A DNA stretch of 64,000 nucleotides from Metabacillus_B sp050107715 (GCF_050107715.1 NZ_JBNILN010000006.1:124001-188000), one strand, 5' to 3'; positions 8,946 through 17,947 are shown, numbered from the stretch's first letter. The notes: generated from the letters alone by a model not told the origin. A program made the numbers and translations.

Positions 8946-9080
8946 TTATGATTTATAAATCAGTTCGATTTGTTTTCCAGTCCCATTGCACCCGCTGCAT
9001 TTACTGTTAAATGGAAGAAAGGTAATGCGTTTCAGCTTTCCGGAGCCGTTGCAGGATTTGCATATGACAAGTAAGGCCAA
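8946..9080 (-). CDS. 44-residue zinc-finger protein with two CxxCxGxG repeats
   Basis: A short gene. TTG at 9078-9080 is preceded by AGGAGG nine bases upstream and the frame ends in TAA at 8946. Residues 7-14 read CKSCNGSG and residues 28-35 read CSGCNGTG, two copies of the CxxCxGxG knuckle found in the zinc domain of DnaJ and in tiny Bacillus proteins such as YuiA. Each is followed by a basic residue. Four cysteines would bind one zinc ion. The spacing, the strong ribosome site and the intact frame make it very unlikely to be chance. It lies next to a metal-efflux gene. Function is unknown; a metal or redox role is only inference. Confidence 0.8.
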   Translation of the reverse strand: MALLVICKSCNGSGKLKRITFLPFNSKCSGCNGTGKQIELIYKS

Positions 9081-9420
9081 GTTATCCCACCTCCTATAAC
9101 TAAACATTTCCAAAGGGCTGAAAACTATGCAGTGGAGTAAGTAGATTAAAAATTCAGTCTATTTCTGCATTATATGATCCCACCCTTCTATTTGCCCGCA
9201 GCAAAGGTATTAAAAAGCATCAAACAGATAAATTGGGCTGGGTACTTTCCTTTTTAAGTTATTGATCTGCGTTCGAACTGGCTAATAATTCAATAAAGTT
9301 CAAGTATCCTTCTAAACAAGTCCGTCTGGAGAAAGAGAAGATTCAAGGAAATCAACGTTACTAGTTGGACACAATGAAAAACCGGCCGCGTTCATAACCG
9401 GTTTTATATTTCGTTTTTAA
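9081..9420. other. Intergenic stretch without a recognisable gene
   Basis: Between the zinc-finger gene and the pfeT promoter I see only short open frames without ribosome sites, and one hairpin at 9378-9405 (AAAACCGG paired with CCGGTTTT, 12-base loop) followed by TATATTTCG, which looks like a terminator with no visible gene in front of it. It may be the residue of a lost gene. Confidence 0.5.
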
Positions 9421-9458
9421 TTATAATAATTATTAAATATAAATTATAATAATTATAA
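9421..9458 (+). promoter_or_regulatory. Two tandem PerR boxes upstream of pfeT
   Basis: TTATAATAATTATAA at 9444-9458 matches the PerR consensus TTATAATNATTATAA at every position. A second copy, TTATAATAATTATTA at 9421-9435, differs by one base. They lie directly upstream of the extended -10 element at 9478-9486, so PerR bound here would block the -35 region. B. subtilis pfeT (zosA) is a known PerR target, so peroxide or iron excess is expected to induce this gene. Confidence 0.9.
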
Positions 9459-9477
9459 TATATATTTGGGGTTCATC

Positions 9478-9486
9478 TGCTATAAT
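9478..9486 (+). promoter_or_regulatory. Extended -10 promoter element of pfeT
   Basis: TGCTATAAT is a perfect TGnTATAAT extended -10. No good -35 hexamer is seen 16-18 bases upstream, where the sequence is the A/T-rich end of the PerR box region, which fits a promoter that relies on the TG extension. Confidence 0.75.
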
Positions 9487-9561
9487 GGTTCATATAATGC
9501 TTAAAACAAGTAAATTTACAGAAGTGAAGATGATTTACATTCTCAATTAGAGGTGATTAAA

Positions 9562-11445
9562 TTGGACTTTGTTACTTATATTTCTCCTAAATGGAAGGAA
9601 CACAGTGAATTAATTGCTGCCATCGTTTCAGGCCTTTTCATTGTTGCCGGCTGGTCTTTGCAGCAGAGTTCCGAGCAAGCTTCTGCTGCATTATTTATTA
9701 TGGCTTTTGCAATCGGGGGATTTGCGAAAGCTAGAGAGGGGATAGAGGAAACGATTGCGGAGCGGACCCTGAATGTAGAGCTCCTGATGATCTTTGCCGC
9801 TGTTGGCTCGGCGCTAATCGGCCATTGGATGGAAGGGGCAATCTTGATTTTTATATTCTCGCTAAGCGGTGCTCTTGAGACGTATACGATGAATAAAAGC
9901 CATAGAGAAATTTCGGCTCTGATGAAGCTGCAGCCCGAGGAAGCGGTGCTTATTGAAAACGGTGGAGAAAGGATCATCCCTGTCAGTGAACTGATAAAAG
10001 GTGACCTGATTCTTGTGAAACCCGGGGAACGAATACCGGCAGACGGTTTTTTGTATAATGGGCGAACGACTGTTGACCAATCGGCCTTGACGGGAGAATC
10101 CATTCCTGCCGAAAAGAAGGAAACAGAAGAGATGTTCGCAGGAACTGTCAATCTTACAGGATCTGTTACCATTCAAGTATCAAAGAAAAATGAACAGACA
10201 TTGTTTTCAAAGATTATTCAGATGGTGCAGTCCGCTCAATCCGAGAAATCTCCATCCCAGCTGTTTATCGAGAAATTTGAAAATGTCTACGTTAAAGCCG
10301 TTTTGGCTGGTACCGGGATTATGATGATTGCCCCCCATTATCTTTTTGGATGGTCATGGGACGAAACATTTTACCGTGCGATGGTTCTTATGGTGGTAGC
10401 CTCTCCCTGCGCATTAGTGGCTTCCATTATGCCGGCTACCCTGGCAGCTATTTCAAATGGGGCAAAAAGCGGCTTGTTATTCAAAGGGGGTGTCCATCTT
10501 GAAAGGCTGTCCAGAACATCGGTGATTGCGTTTGATAAAACTGGAACACTGACAAAGGGCAATCCTGCTGTAACCGATTTGGTTTTGCGCGAGGATGTTC
10601 AGCAGCATGAATTTTTAAGCGCTGTGCTGTCCATCGAAAGCAGGTCTAATCACCCGCTCGCTAAAGCAATTTCAAAGTATGCGATGCAATTTGATGACAC
10701 AGCACCGTCCCCTGTGAACGTGGTGGAACAGTCAGGGATGGGGGTTTTTGCCGAATGGAACGGACAGACCTATTATATTGGAAAAGAAGATTTTGCAGGA
10801 GGAACAGAAGCTGAAAGGTTTGCCGGAGGTGCCGCTGACCGATTTTCCGCAGAAGGGAAAACAGCTGTATTCGTTCGTGACGAAAAAGGTGTTGCAGGTG
10901 TTTTTTCGTTAAAGGATACGTTGCGCAATGAAACAAAAAGCGCCATCCGCTCCTTTAGGGAAAAAGGGATTGTAACCGTTATGCTGACCGGTGATAGTGA
11001 GCATACTGCAAAGGCAATATCAATGGATGCGGGTTTAGACTCTTACCGTGCAACGTGTATGCCAGAGGATAAGGTCAATGAAATTAAAAAGCTTAAATCC
11101 AATGGAATAACTATTATGATCGGGGATGGAATAAATGATGCACCGGCACTTGCGGCAGCGGATATAGGCGTTGCAATGGGAGAGGGCTCAGATGCAGCTC
11201 TTGAAACAGCGGATATCGTTTTAATGAAGAATAACTTGGAGAAGCTGTCGGAAGCCATTATTTTATCCGGAAAAATGAACCGGATCATTAAACAAAACAT
11301 CATCTTCTCAATGACTGTGATCGCTCTATTGATCTGTTCGAATTTTCTGCAATTTCTAAGTCTTCCTTTAGGGGTGATCGGCCACGAGGGCAGTACCATT
11401 CTTGTGATAGCAAATGGCTTAAGGCTATTGAGAAGCAGCAGCTGA
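9562..11445 (+). CDS. pfeT: P1B-4-type metal-transporting ATPase, iron efflux (PfeT/ZosA)
   Basis: A 627-residue P-type ATPase starting at TTG 9562 (AGAGGTGA five bases upstream; a GTG at 9553 overlaps that site). Motifs in order: actuator LTGESIPAEKK, metal-binding SPC at residues 281-283 in the sixth helix, phosphorylation site DKTGTLTKG (Asp325), nucleotide-domain HP in NHPLAKAI, hinge GDGINDAPALAAADIG, and HEGSTILV in the last helices. SPC plus HEGS(T) is the P1B-4 signature, as in B. subtilis PfeT (formerly ZosA), now regarded as an Fe(II) exporter. There is no N-terminal heavy-metal domain. The PerR boxes upstream support iron/peroxide control. It exports metal across the cytoplasmic membrane. 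Confidence 0.92.
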   Translation: MDFVTYISPKWKEHSELIAAIVSGLFIVAGWSLQQSSEQASAALFIMAFAIGGFAKAREGIEETIAERTLNVELLMIFAAVGSALIGHWMEGAILIFIFSLSGALETYTMNKSHREISALMKLQPEEAVLIENGGERIIPVSELIKGDLILVKPGERIPADGFLYNGRTTVDQSALTGESIPAEKKETEEMFAGTVNLTGSVTIQVSKKNEQTLFSKIIQMVQSAQSEKSPSQLFIEKFENVYVKAVLAGTGIMMIAPHYLFGWSWDETFYRAMVLMVVASPCALVASIMPATLAAISNGAKSGLLFKGGVHLERLSRTSVIAFDKTGTLTKGNPAVTDLVLREDVQQHEFLSAVLSIESRSNHPLAKAISKYAMQFDDTAPSPVNVVEQSGMGVFAEWNGQTYYIGKEDFAGGTEAERFAGGAADRFSAEGKTAVFVRDEKGVAGVFSLKDTLRNETKSAIRSFREKGIVTVMLTGDSEHTAKAISMDAGLDSYRATCMPEDKVNEIKKLKSNGITIMIGDGINDAPALAAADIGVAMGEGSDAALETADIVLMKNNLEKLSEAIILSGKMNRIIKQNIIFSMTVIALLICSNFLQFLSLPLGVIGHEGSTILVIANGLRLLRSSS

Positions 11446-11598
11446 TGAGGGTGCTGATTTCTTCTGGAAAAGAGAATGAAAGCCGCTGGTCTATGTTTAA
11501 GCATGCTCAGCGGCATGGGCGGGCGGCTGCCCATCTCCTGCGCCCTCTTCCATGCACATTCCGGCTTACGAGGCGGCTGATCAGAGGGCTGTATTAAG

Positions 11599-11790
11599 TC
11601 ACCCTTCTGGCTCCGTTTCAGGCCTTCGCACCACAATGATATAAGCAGATACAATACTAATAAAACCGGCGATCCAGCCTATTAGAGAGCTATAATAATA
11701 AAAATCAATAACCGCCATGCCAATAAACGGACAGGCAAGTCCGAAAAGGGTTAAAAGGACAACGCTTCTTTTTTTTATAAATTCAGCCAT
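11599..11790 (-). CDS. Small two-helix membrane protein
   Basis: 63 residues from ATG 11790, with AAGGAG eight bases upstream (a GTG at 11796 is too close to that site). Two hydrophobic segments, about residues 9-29 and 33-53, are joined by YYYSS, with a charged C-terminal tail. No family is recognised. It is convergent with pfeT and upstream of the glycosyltransferase on the other side, so it is probably its own transcript. Confidence 0.6.
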   Translation of the reverse strand: MAEFIKKRSVVLLTLFGLACPFIGMAVIDFYYYSSLIGWIAGFISIVSAYIIVVRRPETEPEG

Positions 11791-11914
11791 ATACACATCT
11801 CCTTACGTATACGAACAACGTTATTATACAGAAAAATAAGGAGAAAGAAAAACTAAACCTTACACAAAATCGCTGTACCAGAATGGCAGGAGATCTGATG
11901 CAAACGGGGTATGT

Positions 11915-13033
11915 TCAGGAATAGGTCCTTCCCTTCCACTCATAGCCTTTATTCCGGAGAGCCGTGTACATTGACACAAGCATTAGGACAATAAAGGCTG
12001 CCCCGGAAAAAGGCATGGAAAATGAAAGAAGGAGAGACTGATTTGAACATTTGTCGATGTACATTTTTTGCAAAACAATAATCAGGTAAGGAAAAAACAT
12101 AAACAGGGAGAAAGATTGTCCGGCAAAAAAATGAACGATCCCATAAATGAACAATACTCCGGGCAGTACATAGAAACAAGCGTAAAAGAGGCATAAAGCA
12201 AACGTGACAGGCAATGAGCGGCCGAAACCGGGAAAGATGTTTTTTTTGAACCCGTTCCATGCTTCTTTGCTGGAAGTATACATATAGCAAGTGACAAAAT
12301 CTGTTACATTTGCGAGCAGAACTTTTTTGCCCGTATCCTTCATCCGTTTTGCAAGATGCACATCATCAACAATTGAGGCTTTAATGGACTCATGTCCTCC
12401 AGCTTCCAAGTAATCCTCTCTTCTAAAAAGCATAAAGGCTCCATGTGCAGCCGTAGCGGGAGGAAAGAATGTGTAATTTGCGAGAAAGAGAGGCAAATGG
12501 AAATAGACAAGAAAATGCTGCATGGGCACAAGCCATTTTTCCATTAAATACTTGACAGGAAACCTTGGGAATCCAGTAAGCAGGGCCCCTCCTTTTTCCT
12601 GCAGCATGGCAACGGCATTGTCCACTGCCTCAGGGTGAAGACGGACATCCGCGTCCAGGAAAAGAAGAAATTCCTGCTGGGCATTTAAGCTAAGGGTATG
12701 ACATGCGTGAACTTTACCCGCCCAGCCCTCAGGAAGTTTTTTGCCTGATAACAAGGTGAACCTGACATCCTTGCCGATATGATGCTCAAGCAGGGAGCGG
12801 GTTGCATCCTCGGACTGATCATCCAGCAAGTAAAAGCTTAAATCGGGATAGACAAGTTTTTTCAGCATATGTACGAGTTCTTCAGCATTTCTCTCCTCAT
12901 TTCTGAGAGGAATCATAATAGAAACCGAGGGGATTTCCTTTAATGCTGAAGGTTTCAGCTTTGGCATAAAAAAGGAGTTCAGAATGGTGAAAAGAAGAAA
13001 AATCAGCAAAATACCGCTGTAAATGACGAGCAT
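11915..13033 (-). CDS. Family 2 glycosyltransferase, CrtQ-like (second copy in the carotenoid cluster)
   Basis: A 372-residue enzyme. One N-terminal membrane helix is followed by a GT2 domain: SIMIPLRNEERNAEELV, DDQSED (UDP-sugar binding), FLDADVRLHPEA (DxD) and FRREDYLEAGGHESIKASIVDDVHLAKRM. Three or four C-terminal helices end in NKGYEWKGRTYS, where the WKGR ending is shared with CrtQ. AAGGAG precedes the ATG. It lies between pfeT and crtP and is transcribed in the same direction as crtP, though 280 bases with a terminator intervene. The likely role is glycosylation of a C30 carotenoic acid or of another lipid acceptor; the acceptor is not provable here. Confidence 0.82.
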   Translation of the reverse strand: MLVIYSGILLIFLLFTILNSFFMPKLKPSALKEIPSVSIMIPLRNEERNAEELVHMLKKLVYPDLSFYLLDDQSEDATRSLLEHHIGKDVRFTLLSGKKLPEGWAGKVHACHTLSLNAQQEFLLFLDADVRLHPEAVDNAVAMLQEKGGALLTGFPRFPVKYLMEKWLVPMQHFLVYFHLPLFLANYTFFPPATAAHGAFMLFRREDYLEAGGHESIKASIVDDVHLAKRMKDTGKKVLLANVTDFVTCYMYTSSKEAWNGFKKNIFPGFGRSLPVTFALCLFYACFYVLPGVLFIYGIVHFFAGQSFSLFMFFPYLIIVLQKMYIDKCSNQSLLLSFSMPFSGAAFIVLMLVSMYTALRNKGYEWKGRTYS

Positions 13034-13235
13034 TCGTTCACACTCCTTTCAGATCAGTAAACAGTTTTAGTTTAAAGCGCTGGCATGCAGCATCAAGCAT
13101 CAATAGATCCTATTTTCGGTTAGCTGATTCTTCATGAATATATGGCGGGTTTGTCAGAAATATCAGTACGGACTGGCTGCTGATTAATTGTTCCCGTTTG
13201 TCTGTTAATCGGTTAAACGATAAAGTGCAGCCGTC

Positions 13236-13275
13236 AAAAAAAAAGAGGGCGTGTCTCGGAGGACAAGCCCTTTTT
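13236..13275 (-). terminator. Terminator downstream of crtP
   Basis: Read on the minus strand, AAAGGGC and GTC pair with GAC and GCCCTCTTT around a short loop, then a run of nine T residues follows. It ends crtP transcription before the CrtQ-like gene. Confidence 0.8.
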
Positions 13276-13317
13276 CCATTATAAGCTTAATGAAGCTGAT
13301 CAGCCAGTTTGGTTTGG

Positions 13318-14829
13318 TCAGCCTATTTCTTTTTTGGTAGCTTTAGCGAGATCATCTTCCAGTATTAAATCAGCAGTCAGCTGTCCGGAGAGGGTGACCA
13401 TAGGAACTCCGCCTCCCGGATGGGTAGAGCCGCCAGTAAAGTATAGGTTGTTAAGCAGGCTGCTTCTGCTCGGTATTTTAAATCCGCCATTTTTCTTGCG
13501 GTCCGTTGCCACTCCGTATATAGATCCTCCATTGGAGCCGTAAAGCTCTTGAATATCATCAGGGGTAAACTGATATTCCCATTCAATGTGGTTTCTTAAA
13601 TCCGTAACACCCATTCGCTCTAATTTATCGAGAACCTTTTCCCTGTACTGCTCTTTCACTCCGGCCCAGGTCTCTCCCTCTTTTAGCGGAGGAACATGCG
13701 TCAGAACGAATAGGTTGTCCTTGCCCGCCGGAGCCTGGGAGGAATCTGATTTAGAGGAAATGCCAATATAGACAGTCGGATCATCGGCAGGTATTCCTTC
13801 ATTAAAGATTTGATCAAATTCTTTTTTCGGATCTTCCGAGAAAAAGAAATTATGATGAGCAAGGTGCTTGTATTCCTTATCTGTTCCGAGAAGCAGAACA
13901 AGTCCGGAAACCGTAGGTGCATATTTTTCCAGCTCTGCTGCTGCTTTTTTGCTTCCGTTATGCTCCTCCATGATGGAGTTGTATGCCGGGATTGCCTCAA
14001 GGTTGGAAACGACCAGATCGGCTTCAATCATTTCTCCCGTCTCCAGTTCAACACCGGTCGCGGTATCGCCTTCTGTCACTACCCTTTTGACTTTGCTGTT
14101 CAATTTGACGTTGACATTCAGTTCGCGCAGCACTTTGGACATGGCTTCTGCAATCTTGTACATCCCGCCCTCTACATAGTGAATGCCAATTCCAAGCTGA
14201 ACATAAACGAGCTGTGAAAGGACTGCAGGTGCCTGGTATGGAGAGGAGCCGATATACATGATCATAAAGTTAAACAGCTGCTGAAGATGCTTGCTTTTAA
14301 AATGCTTTCTTGTCACCTGATCCATCGATTTGATTGGATCCATAGCCAGCAGTTCCTTCATGGTATGCATATTTCGAAGATCGCTGATTCCGGAAAGGCT
14401 CCGCTTATAAAAACTTTTCATGCTGTATTCATACATTTTTGTACAATAGGCCATATACTGAAAGAACTCATGCTGATCCTCTGGATTATGTTCTTTAATC
14501 TGCCCCATCATTTCATGCAAATCACTGGTAATGTCAATGGACGTGCCGTCTTCAAAAAATGTCCGCCACTGAGGCTCAATGCGTTTGATCTTTATGTAGT
14601 CATGGATATTCCTGTTGGCACTGCGAAACAGCTGCTCCAGAACCCATGGCATCGTCAGGATGGATGGGCCGGTATCAAATTTAAATCCATTTCCTTCTCT
14701 TATGTTCAGCTTTCCTCCAAGGCGTTCCCCCTTCTCAACAATGGTCACATCATACTGATCTGCAGCCAGACGGATTGCTGAGGACATCCCGCCTAGTCCT
14801 CCCCCGATTACAACTACTTTTTTTCTCAA
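13318..14829 (-). CDS. crtP: Diaponeurosporene oxidase (CrtP/CrtNb-type phytoene desaturase family)
   Basis: A 503-residue FAD enzyme that starts at TTG 14829 with AAGGAGG eight bases upstream. The N-terminal VVVIGGGLGGMSSAIRLA is the FAD-binding GxGxxG loop, followed by GPSILTMPWVLEQLF; near the C-terminus NLYFTGGSTHPGGGVPMVTLSGQ is the carotenoid-oxidoreductase signature. Features such as GLGGxSAAIRxA and LAHHNFFF match staphylococcal CrtP, which oxidises the terminal methyl of 4,4'-diaponeurosporene to an aldehyde/acid, rather than the CrtN desaturase. CrtQ and CrtO, encoded divergently from it, would then glycosylate and acylate the product. CrtM and CrtN are not in this window. Confidence 0.87.
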   Translation of the reverse strand: MRKKVVVIGGGLGGMSSAIRLAADQYDVTIVEKGERLGGKLNIREGNGFKFDTGPSILTMPWVLEQLFRSANRNIHDYIKIKRIEPQWRTFFEDGTSIDITSDLHEMMGQIKEHNPEDQHEFFQYMAYCTKMYEYSMKSFYKRSLSGISDLRNMHTMKELLAMDPIKSMDQVTRKHFKSKHLQQLFNFMIMYIGSSPYQAPAVLSQLVYVQLGIGIHYVEGGMYKIAEAMSKVLRELNVNVKLNSKVKRVVTEGDTATGVELETGEMIEADLVVSNLEAIPAYNSIMEEHNGSKKAAAELEKYAPTVSGLVLLLGTDKEYKHLAHHNFFFSEDPKKEFDQIFNEGIPADDPTVYIGISSKSDSSQAPAGKDNLFVLTHVPPLKEGETWAGVKEQYREKVLDKLERMGVTDLRNHIEWEYQFTPDDIQELYGSNGGSIYGVATDRKKNGGFKIPSRSSLLNNLYFTGGSTHPGGGVPMVTLSGQLTADLILEDDLAKATKKEIG

Positions 14830-15045
14830 TGCTTTCGCCTCCTTAGGAATATGTGTGAAAATGGATTACAATGGGAATATGTTCTGAACTCATTTTATCC
14901 CAATTGCTGAAAAATTTATTCATACATATATGTAGTATTTTCCACAATACTTCAATAAGAAAACCTAAATGACTTTCCGATACTCAATTTAATTGAACTG
15001 GGGTATAGGGTATAATGAAGGAACATTTCAGTGAGGTGGATTTAC

Positions 15046-16161
15046 ATGGCAATGATTATGATTGCATTAATAATCGGGATTATTTTATTCTGGAAAATAC
15101 CCACTCTAGAATCGATTCCTGCAGATAAAAGTGCCGGCTTTGTAAAAGAGAAACTCTCAATTATTATACCGGCAAGAAATGAGGAGGAAAACCTTCAGAT
15201 GCTCTTTGATTCCCTCACCTCTCAAAGCGAGGCTCCCTATGAAGTGATTGTAGCCAATGACCACTCAGAGGACCTTACGGGAGAAGTAGCGGAACGATTC
15301 GGGGCATCGGTGGTTAATGTCCCGGACTTGCCTTCAGGCTGGTCAGGTAAATCGTGGGCATGCTGGAACGGTGCCAAAAACAGCAGTGGAGAGTGGATTT
15401 TATTTCTGGATGCCGATACTTACTTTGAAAAAAATGGGCTGCGGCGGTTCGCGGATTTTTTCAGGCATATTGAGCAGAAAGGGGTGCTGACTGTTCATCC
15501 CTTCCATAAAACAAAAAAAGCCTATGAATCTCTCTCTGCCATTTTTCACTTGATGACGGTCGGAGCAATCGGGGCATTTACACCGGAATGGGTCCGGAAA
15601 AAAGGAGCGGGAGCCTTTGGACAGGCCCTTCTTTGCAAACGGGAGGATTATTTCGGCTGGGGAGGACACGAAGCCATCAAGAGCGACATTGTTGAAAATA
15701 TGGCAATGGGGGAACAAATTAAAAACGCCGGAAAAACCGTGTATTTCTTAAGCGGGAAAAAAGCACTCTCCATGCGAATGTATCCCGAAGGACCGAAAAG
15801 TATGACATTCGGCTGGGCGAAAAGCTTCGCCTCAGGAGCTAAAACGGCCCGGCTGCTCTTGCTGGTGCTTTCTTCTGTATGGCTAGCAGGATATATTTCC
15901 TTTCTGGTTAAAATACCTGATCTTTTTTCAGGCAGCTGGCTGCCGATGCTGCTGTTATACACAGCAGCTTTTATACAGCTCCGCAGTATATTATTAAAAT
16001 TCGGAACATTTCCTTTCTATTCCGTTCTGCTTTTTCCTCTGCATGTGATCTATTTCATTCTTGTGTTCGGCCTTTCTCTGTATCAGACATTCATTAGGAA
16101 AAATGCCAGCTGGAAGGGGAGAAGCATTGTTAAAAGCAGTGGAGGGACAGAAGAGAAATGA
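15046..16161 (+). CDS. crtQ: 4,4'-diaponeurosporenoate glycosyltransferase (CrtQ)
   Basis: 371 residues from ATG 15046, preceded by GAGGTG (GTG 15031 overlaps no better site). An N-terminal helix anchors a GT2 domain: LSIIIPARNEEENLQML, NDHSED, GWSGKSWACWNGA, FLDADTYFEKNG (DxD). The segment ESLSAIFHLMTVGAIGAF closely parallels staphylococcal CrtQ, and CrtQ-type helices close the protein, with a WKGRS ending. It would transfer a sugar to the carotenoic acid at the membrane. Its stop overlaps the crtO start (ATGA), so the two are translationally coupled. The gene is divergent from crtP. Confidence 0.88.
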   Translation: MAMIMIALIIGIILFWKIPTLESIPADKSAGFVKEKLSIIIPARNEEENLQMLFDSLTSQSEAPYEVIVANDHSEDLTGEVAERFGASVVNVPDLPSGWSGKSWACWNGAKNSSGEWILFLDADTYFEKNGLRRFADFFRHIEQKGVLTVHPFHKTKKAYESLSAIFHLMTVGAIGAFTPEWVRKKGAGAFGQALLCKREDYFGWGGHEAIKSDIVENMAMGEQIKNAGKTVYFLSGKKALSMRMYPEGPKSMTFGWAKSFASGAKTARLLLLVLSSVWLAGYISFLVKIPDLFSGSWLPMLLLYTAAFIQLRSILLKFGTFPFYSVLLFPLHVIYFILVFGLSLYQTFIRKNASWKGRSIVKSSGGTEEK

Positions 16162-16661
16162 CGGCCCTTCAGCTCATAACACTGAATGTTTTCCTGCTTC
16201 TGGTCATTCCGCTAGTCACATCCTGGCTCATTTCTCTTATTCCAGCGAATAGGTTTGAAGCCTCTTCACTTCTGTACAAGAGAAGAAAATGGGAGCAGGA
16301 TGGAAGGCTGTATGAACGGTTTTTGATCAAAAAATGGAAGGACAAACTTCCCGAGGCAGGCGGGTGGTTCAATAAAGGATTTTCTAAGAGATCGTTAAAA
16401 GGGTCTGACACAGCTGGTCTCAAACGCTTCATCGCAGAAACAAGGAGGGGAGAGCTGGCCCATTGGCTTCAAATGCTGCCTTGCTTCTTTTTCTTTTATT
16501 GGAACAGCCTGGCGGGGGGGTTGGTGATTGCTCTATACGCTATAGTGTTCAACCTGCCTTTTATAGCGGTTCAGAGATACAACCGCATCAGGCTGGAAAG
16601 GACTTTATTCAGAAAAAGGACAAATGATGAAATGAAACAGGGAAAGGCGGGAGAAGGATGA
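16158..16661 (+). CDS. crtO: Glycosyl-4,4'-diaponeurosporenoate acyltransferase (CrtO)
   Basis: A 167-residue membrane protein with an N-terminal helix (residues 5-28), a basic mid-section with RRKWEQDGRLYERFLIKKWKDKLP and GGWFNKGFSKRSL, and two more helices around HWLQMLPCFFFFYWNSLAGG and IVFNLPFIAVQRYNR. The WxxxGxxY..F-x-KxWKDxLP block and the NLPxIxxQRYNRxR ending are the features of the staphylococcal CrtO family, which esterifies the sugar of the carotenoid glycoside with a fatty acid. It overlaps crtQ upstream and the peptidase gene downstream by 4 bases each. Confidence 0.87.
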   Translation: MTALQLITLNVFLLLVIPLVTSWLISLIPANRFEASSLLYKRRKWEQDGRLYERFLIKKWKDKLPEAGGWFNKGFSKRSLKGSDTAGLKRFIAETRRGELAHWLQMLPCFFFFYWNSLAGGLVIALYAIVFNLPFIAVQRYNRIRLERTLFRKRTNDEMKQGKAGEG

Positions 16662-17758
16662 ATAGGAGATTGGCAAGATTGAAGGAATGGATGGAGGCGG
16701 AGAGAGTGGATGCAGCATATATCCACTCCCCGGAAAACGTATTTTATTTAACCAATTTCCTGACAGATCCCCATGAACGGATGATGGGACTCTTTCTGTT
16801 CAGGGAGCAGCCCCCATTTTTTGTTTGCCCGGAAATGGAAACGGACCAGGCAAGAGAGGCCGGCATTTCCTGTGAAATGATTGGATATAAAGACCATGAG
16901 CAGCCATTTATGCTAATCAGGGAGGCTTTGGCAAAAAGAGGCTTGCCCTCCATACAGAGAGCTGCCATGGAATGTGAGCTGCTGCCTTACTCCAGAGCTA
17001 AGGAATTTTTGGAAATCACAGGTTCCCCTTCCGTTCGATCTGCTGAAACCATATTAAATGAATTACGCTCTATTAAGGACAAGAGTGAAATTACGATTAT
17101 GGAAAAGGCTGCTGAGCTAGCTGATTACGGAGTTGAGGTTGGGGCGGCTGCGTTAAAGCCGGGTGTGACAGAAATGGAAGTTCTCGCAAAGATTGAGTAT
17201 GAGCTGAAACGAAAAGGTGCAAAGGAAATGTCATTTTCCACAATGGTTCTTTTTGGTAAAAAGTCAGGCCAGCCTCATGGAAATCCAGGGAATGCTGTTT
17301 TGCAGGAGGGGGATTTCGTTTTGTTTGATTTAGGGGTGGTTCTCGATGGGTATTGCTCTGATATTACCCGAACGGTGGTATACGGGGAACCGGATGAGAA
17401 GCAGCGGCTTATCTATGAGACCGTCCTGAAAGCCCAAAACGCTGCTCTTGAAGCGGCTAAACCCGGAATAAGAATAGGGGATTTAGATGGAATTGCCAGG
17501 GATATTATCCGTGCAGCAGGGTTTGGTTCAAACTTTCCGCATCGTCTTGGACACGGATTGGGAATCAGTGTGCATGAGTTCCCTTCAATTGCTCATACAA
17601 ACGATGGGGTCCTTCGAGAAGGGATGACCTTTACGATTGAACCGGGCATCTACGTTCCGGAAACCGGCGGGGTGCGCATTGAAGATGATGTATTTCTTAC
17701 AGCGGAAGGTGCCCGTGCCTTAACGGCGTATCCGAAAGAGCTTCAGGTGATAAAATAA
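16658..17758 (+). CDS. ykvY: M24B family Xaa-Pro aminopeptidase/dipeptidase (YkvY-like)
   Basis: A 366-residue cytoplasmic metallopeptidase. The N-terminal creatinase-like domain (residues 1-125) is followed by the pita-bread catalytic domain with all five metal ligands visible in order: Asp in FDLGVVLDG, Asp in SDITRTV, His in RLGHGLGISVHE, Glu in TIEPGIYV and Glu in RIEDDV. It hydrolyses peptides at Xaa-Pro bonds using two Mn/Co/Zn ions. B. subtilis has ykvY downstream of pfeT(zosA); here the carotenoid genes have been placed between them, and the gene is coupled to crtO by an ATGA overlap. Confidence 0.9.
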   Translation: MNRRLARLKEWMEAERVDAAYIHSPENVFYLTNFLTDPHERMMGLFLFREQPPFFVCPEMETDQAREAGISCEMIGYKDHEQPFMLIREALAKRGLPSIQRAAMECELLPYSRAKEFLEITGSPSVRSAETILNELRSIKDKSEITIMEKAAELADYGVEVGAAALKPGVTEMEVLAKIEYELKRKGAKEMSFSTMVLFGKKSGQPHGNPGNAVLQEGDFVLFDLGVVLDGYCSDITRTVVYGEPDEKQRLIYETVLKAQNAALEAAKPGIRIGDLDGIARDIIRAAGFGSNFPHRLGHGLGISVHEFPSIAHTNDGVLREGMTFTIEPGIYVPETGGVRIEDDVFLTAEGARALTAYPKELQVIK

Positions 17759-17947
17759 ATGAAACCACTTCGGGTAAGGAGCCGGAGCGGTCTTTCAGCG
17801 ATTCAATAATAACTAAAAAGAGAATAAGTTCTCGCCGGGGCTCCGGCGATCAAGTTGCCCCGGTGCCCATTAAAATACTTGGCCGTTCTCTGCTGCGGGA
17901 GGATGCGGGACAGACAACCTTTATTTGGCCAGGCGCCTCCGCTTTTG

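Noticed and set aside
9081..9377. Transposase remnant upstream of pfeT
   Set aside because: No inverted terminal repeats, target duplication or recognisable transposase residues; only short unrelated frames.
13810..14781. Long plus-strand frames opposite crtP
   Set aside because: They are antisense shadows; the minus-strand protein has continuous CrtP motifs.
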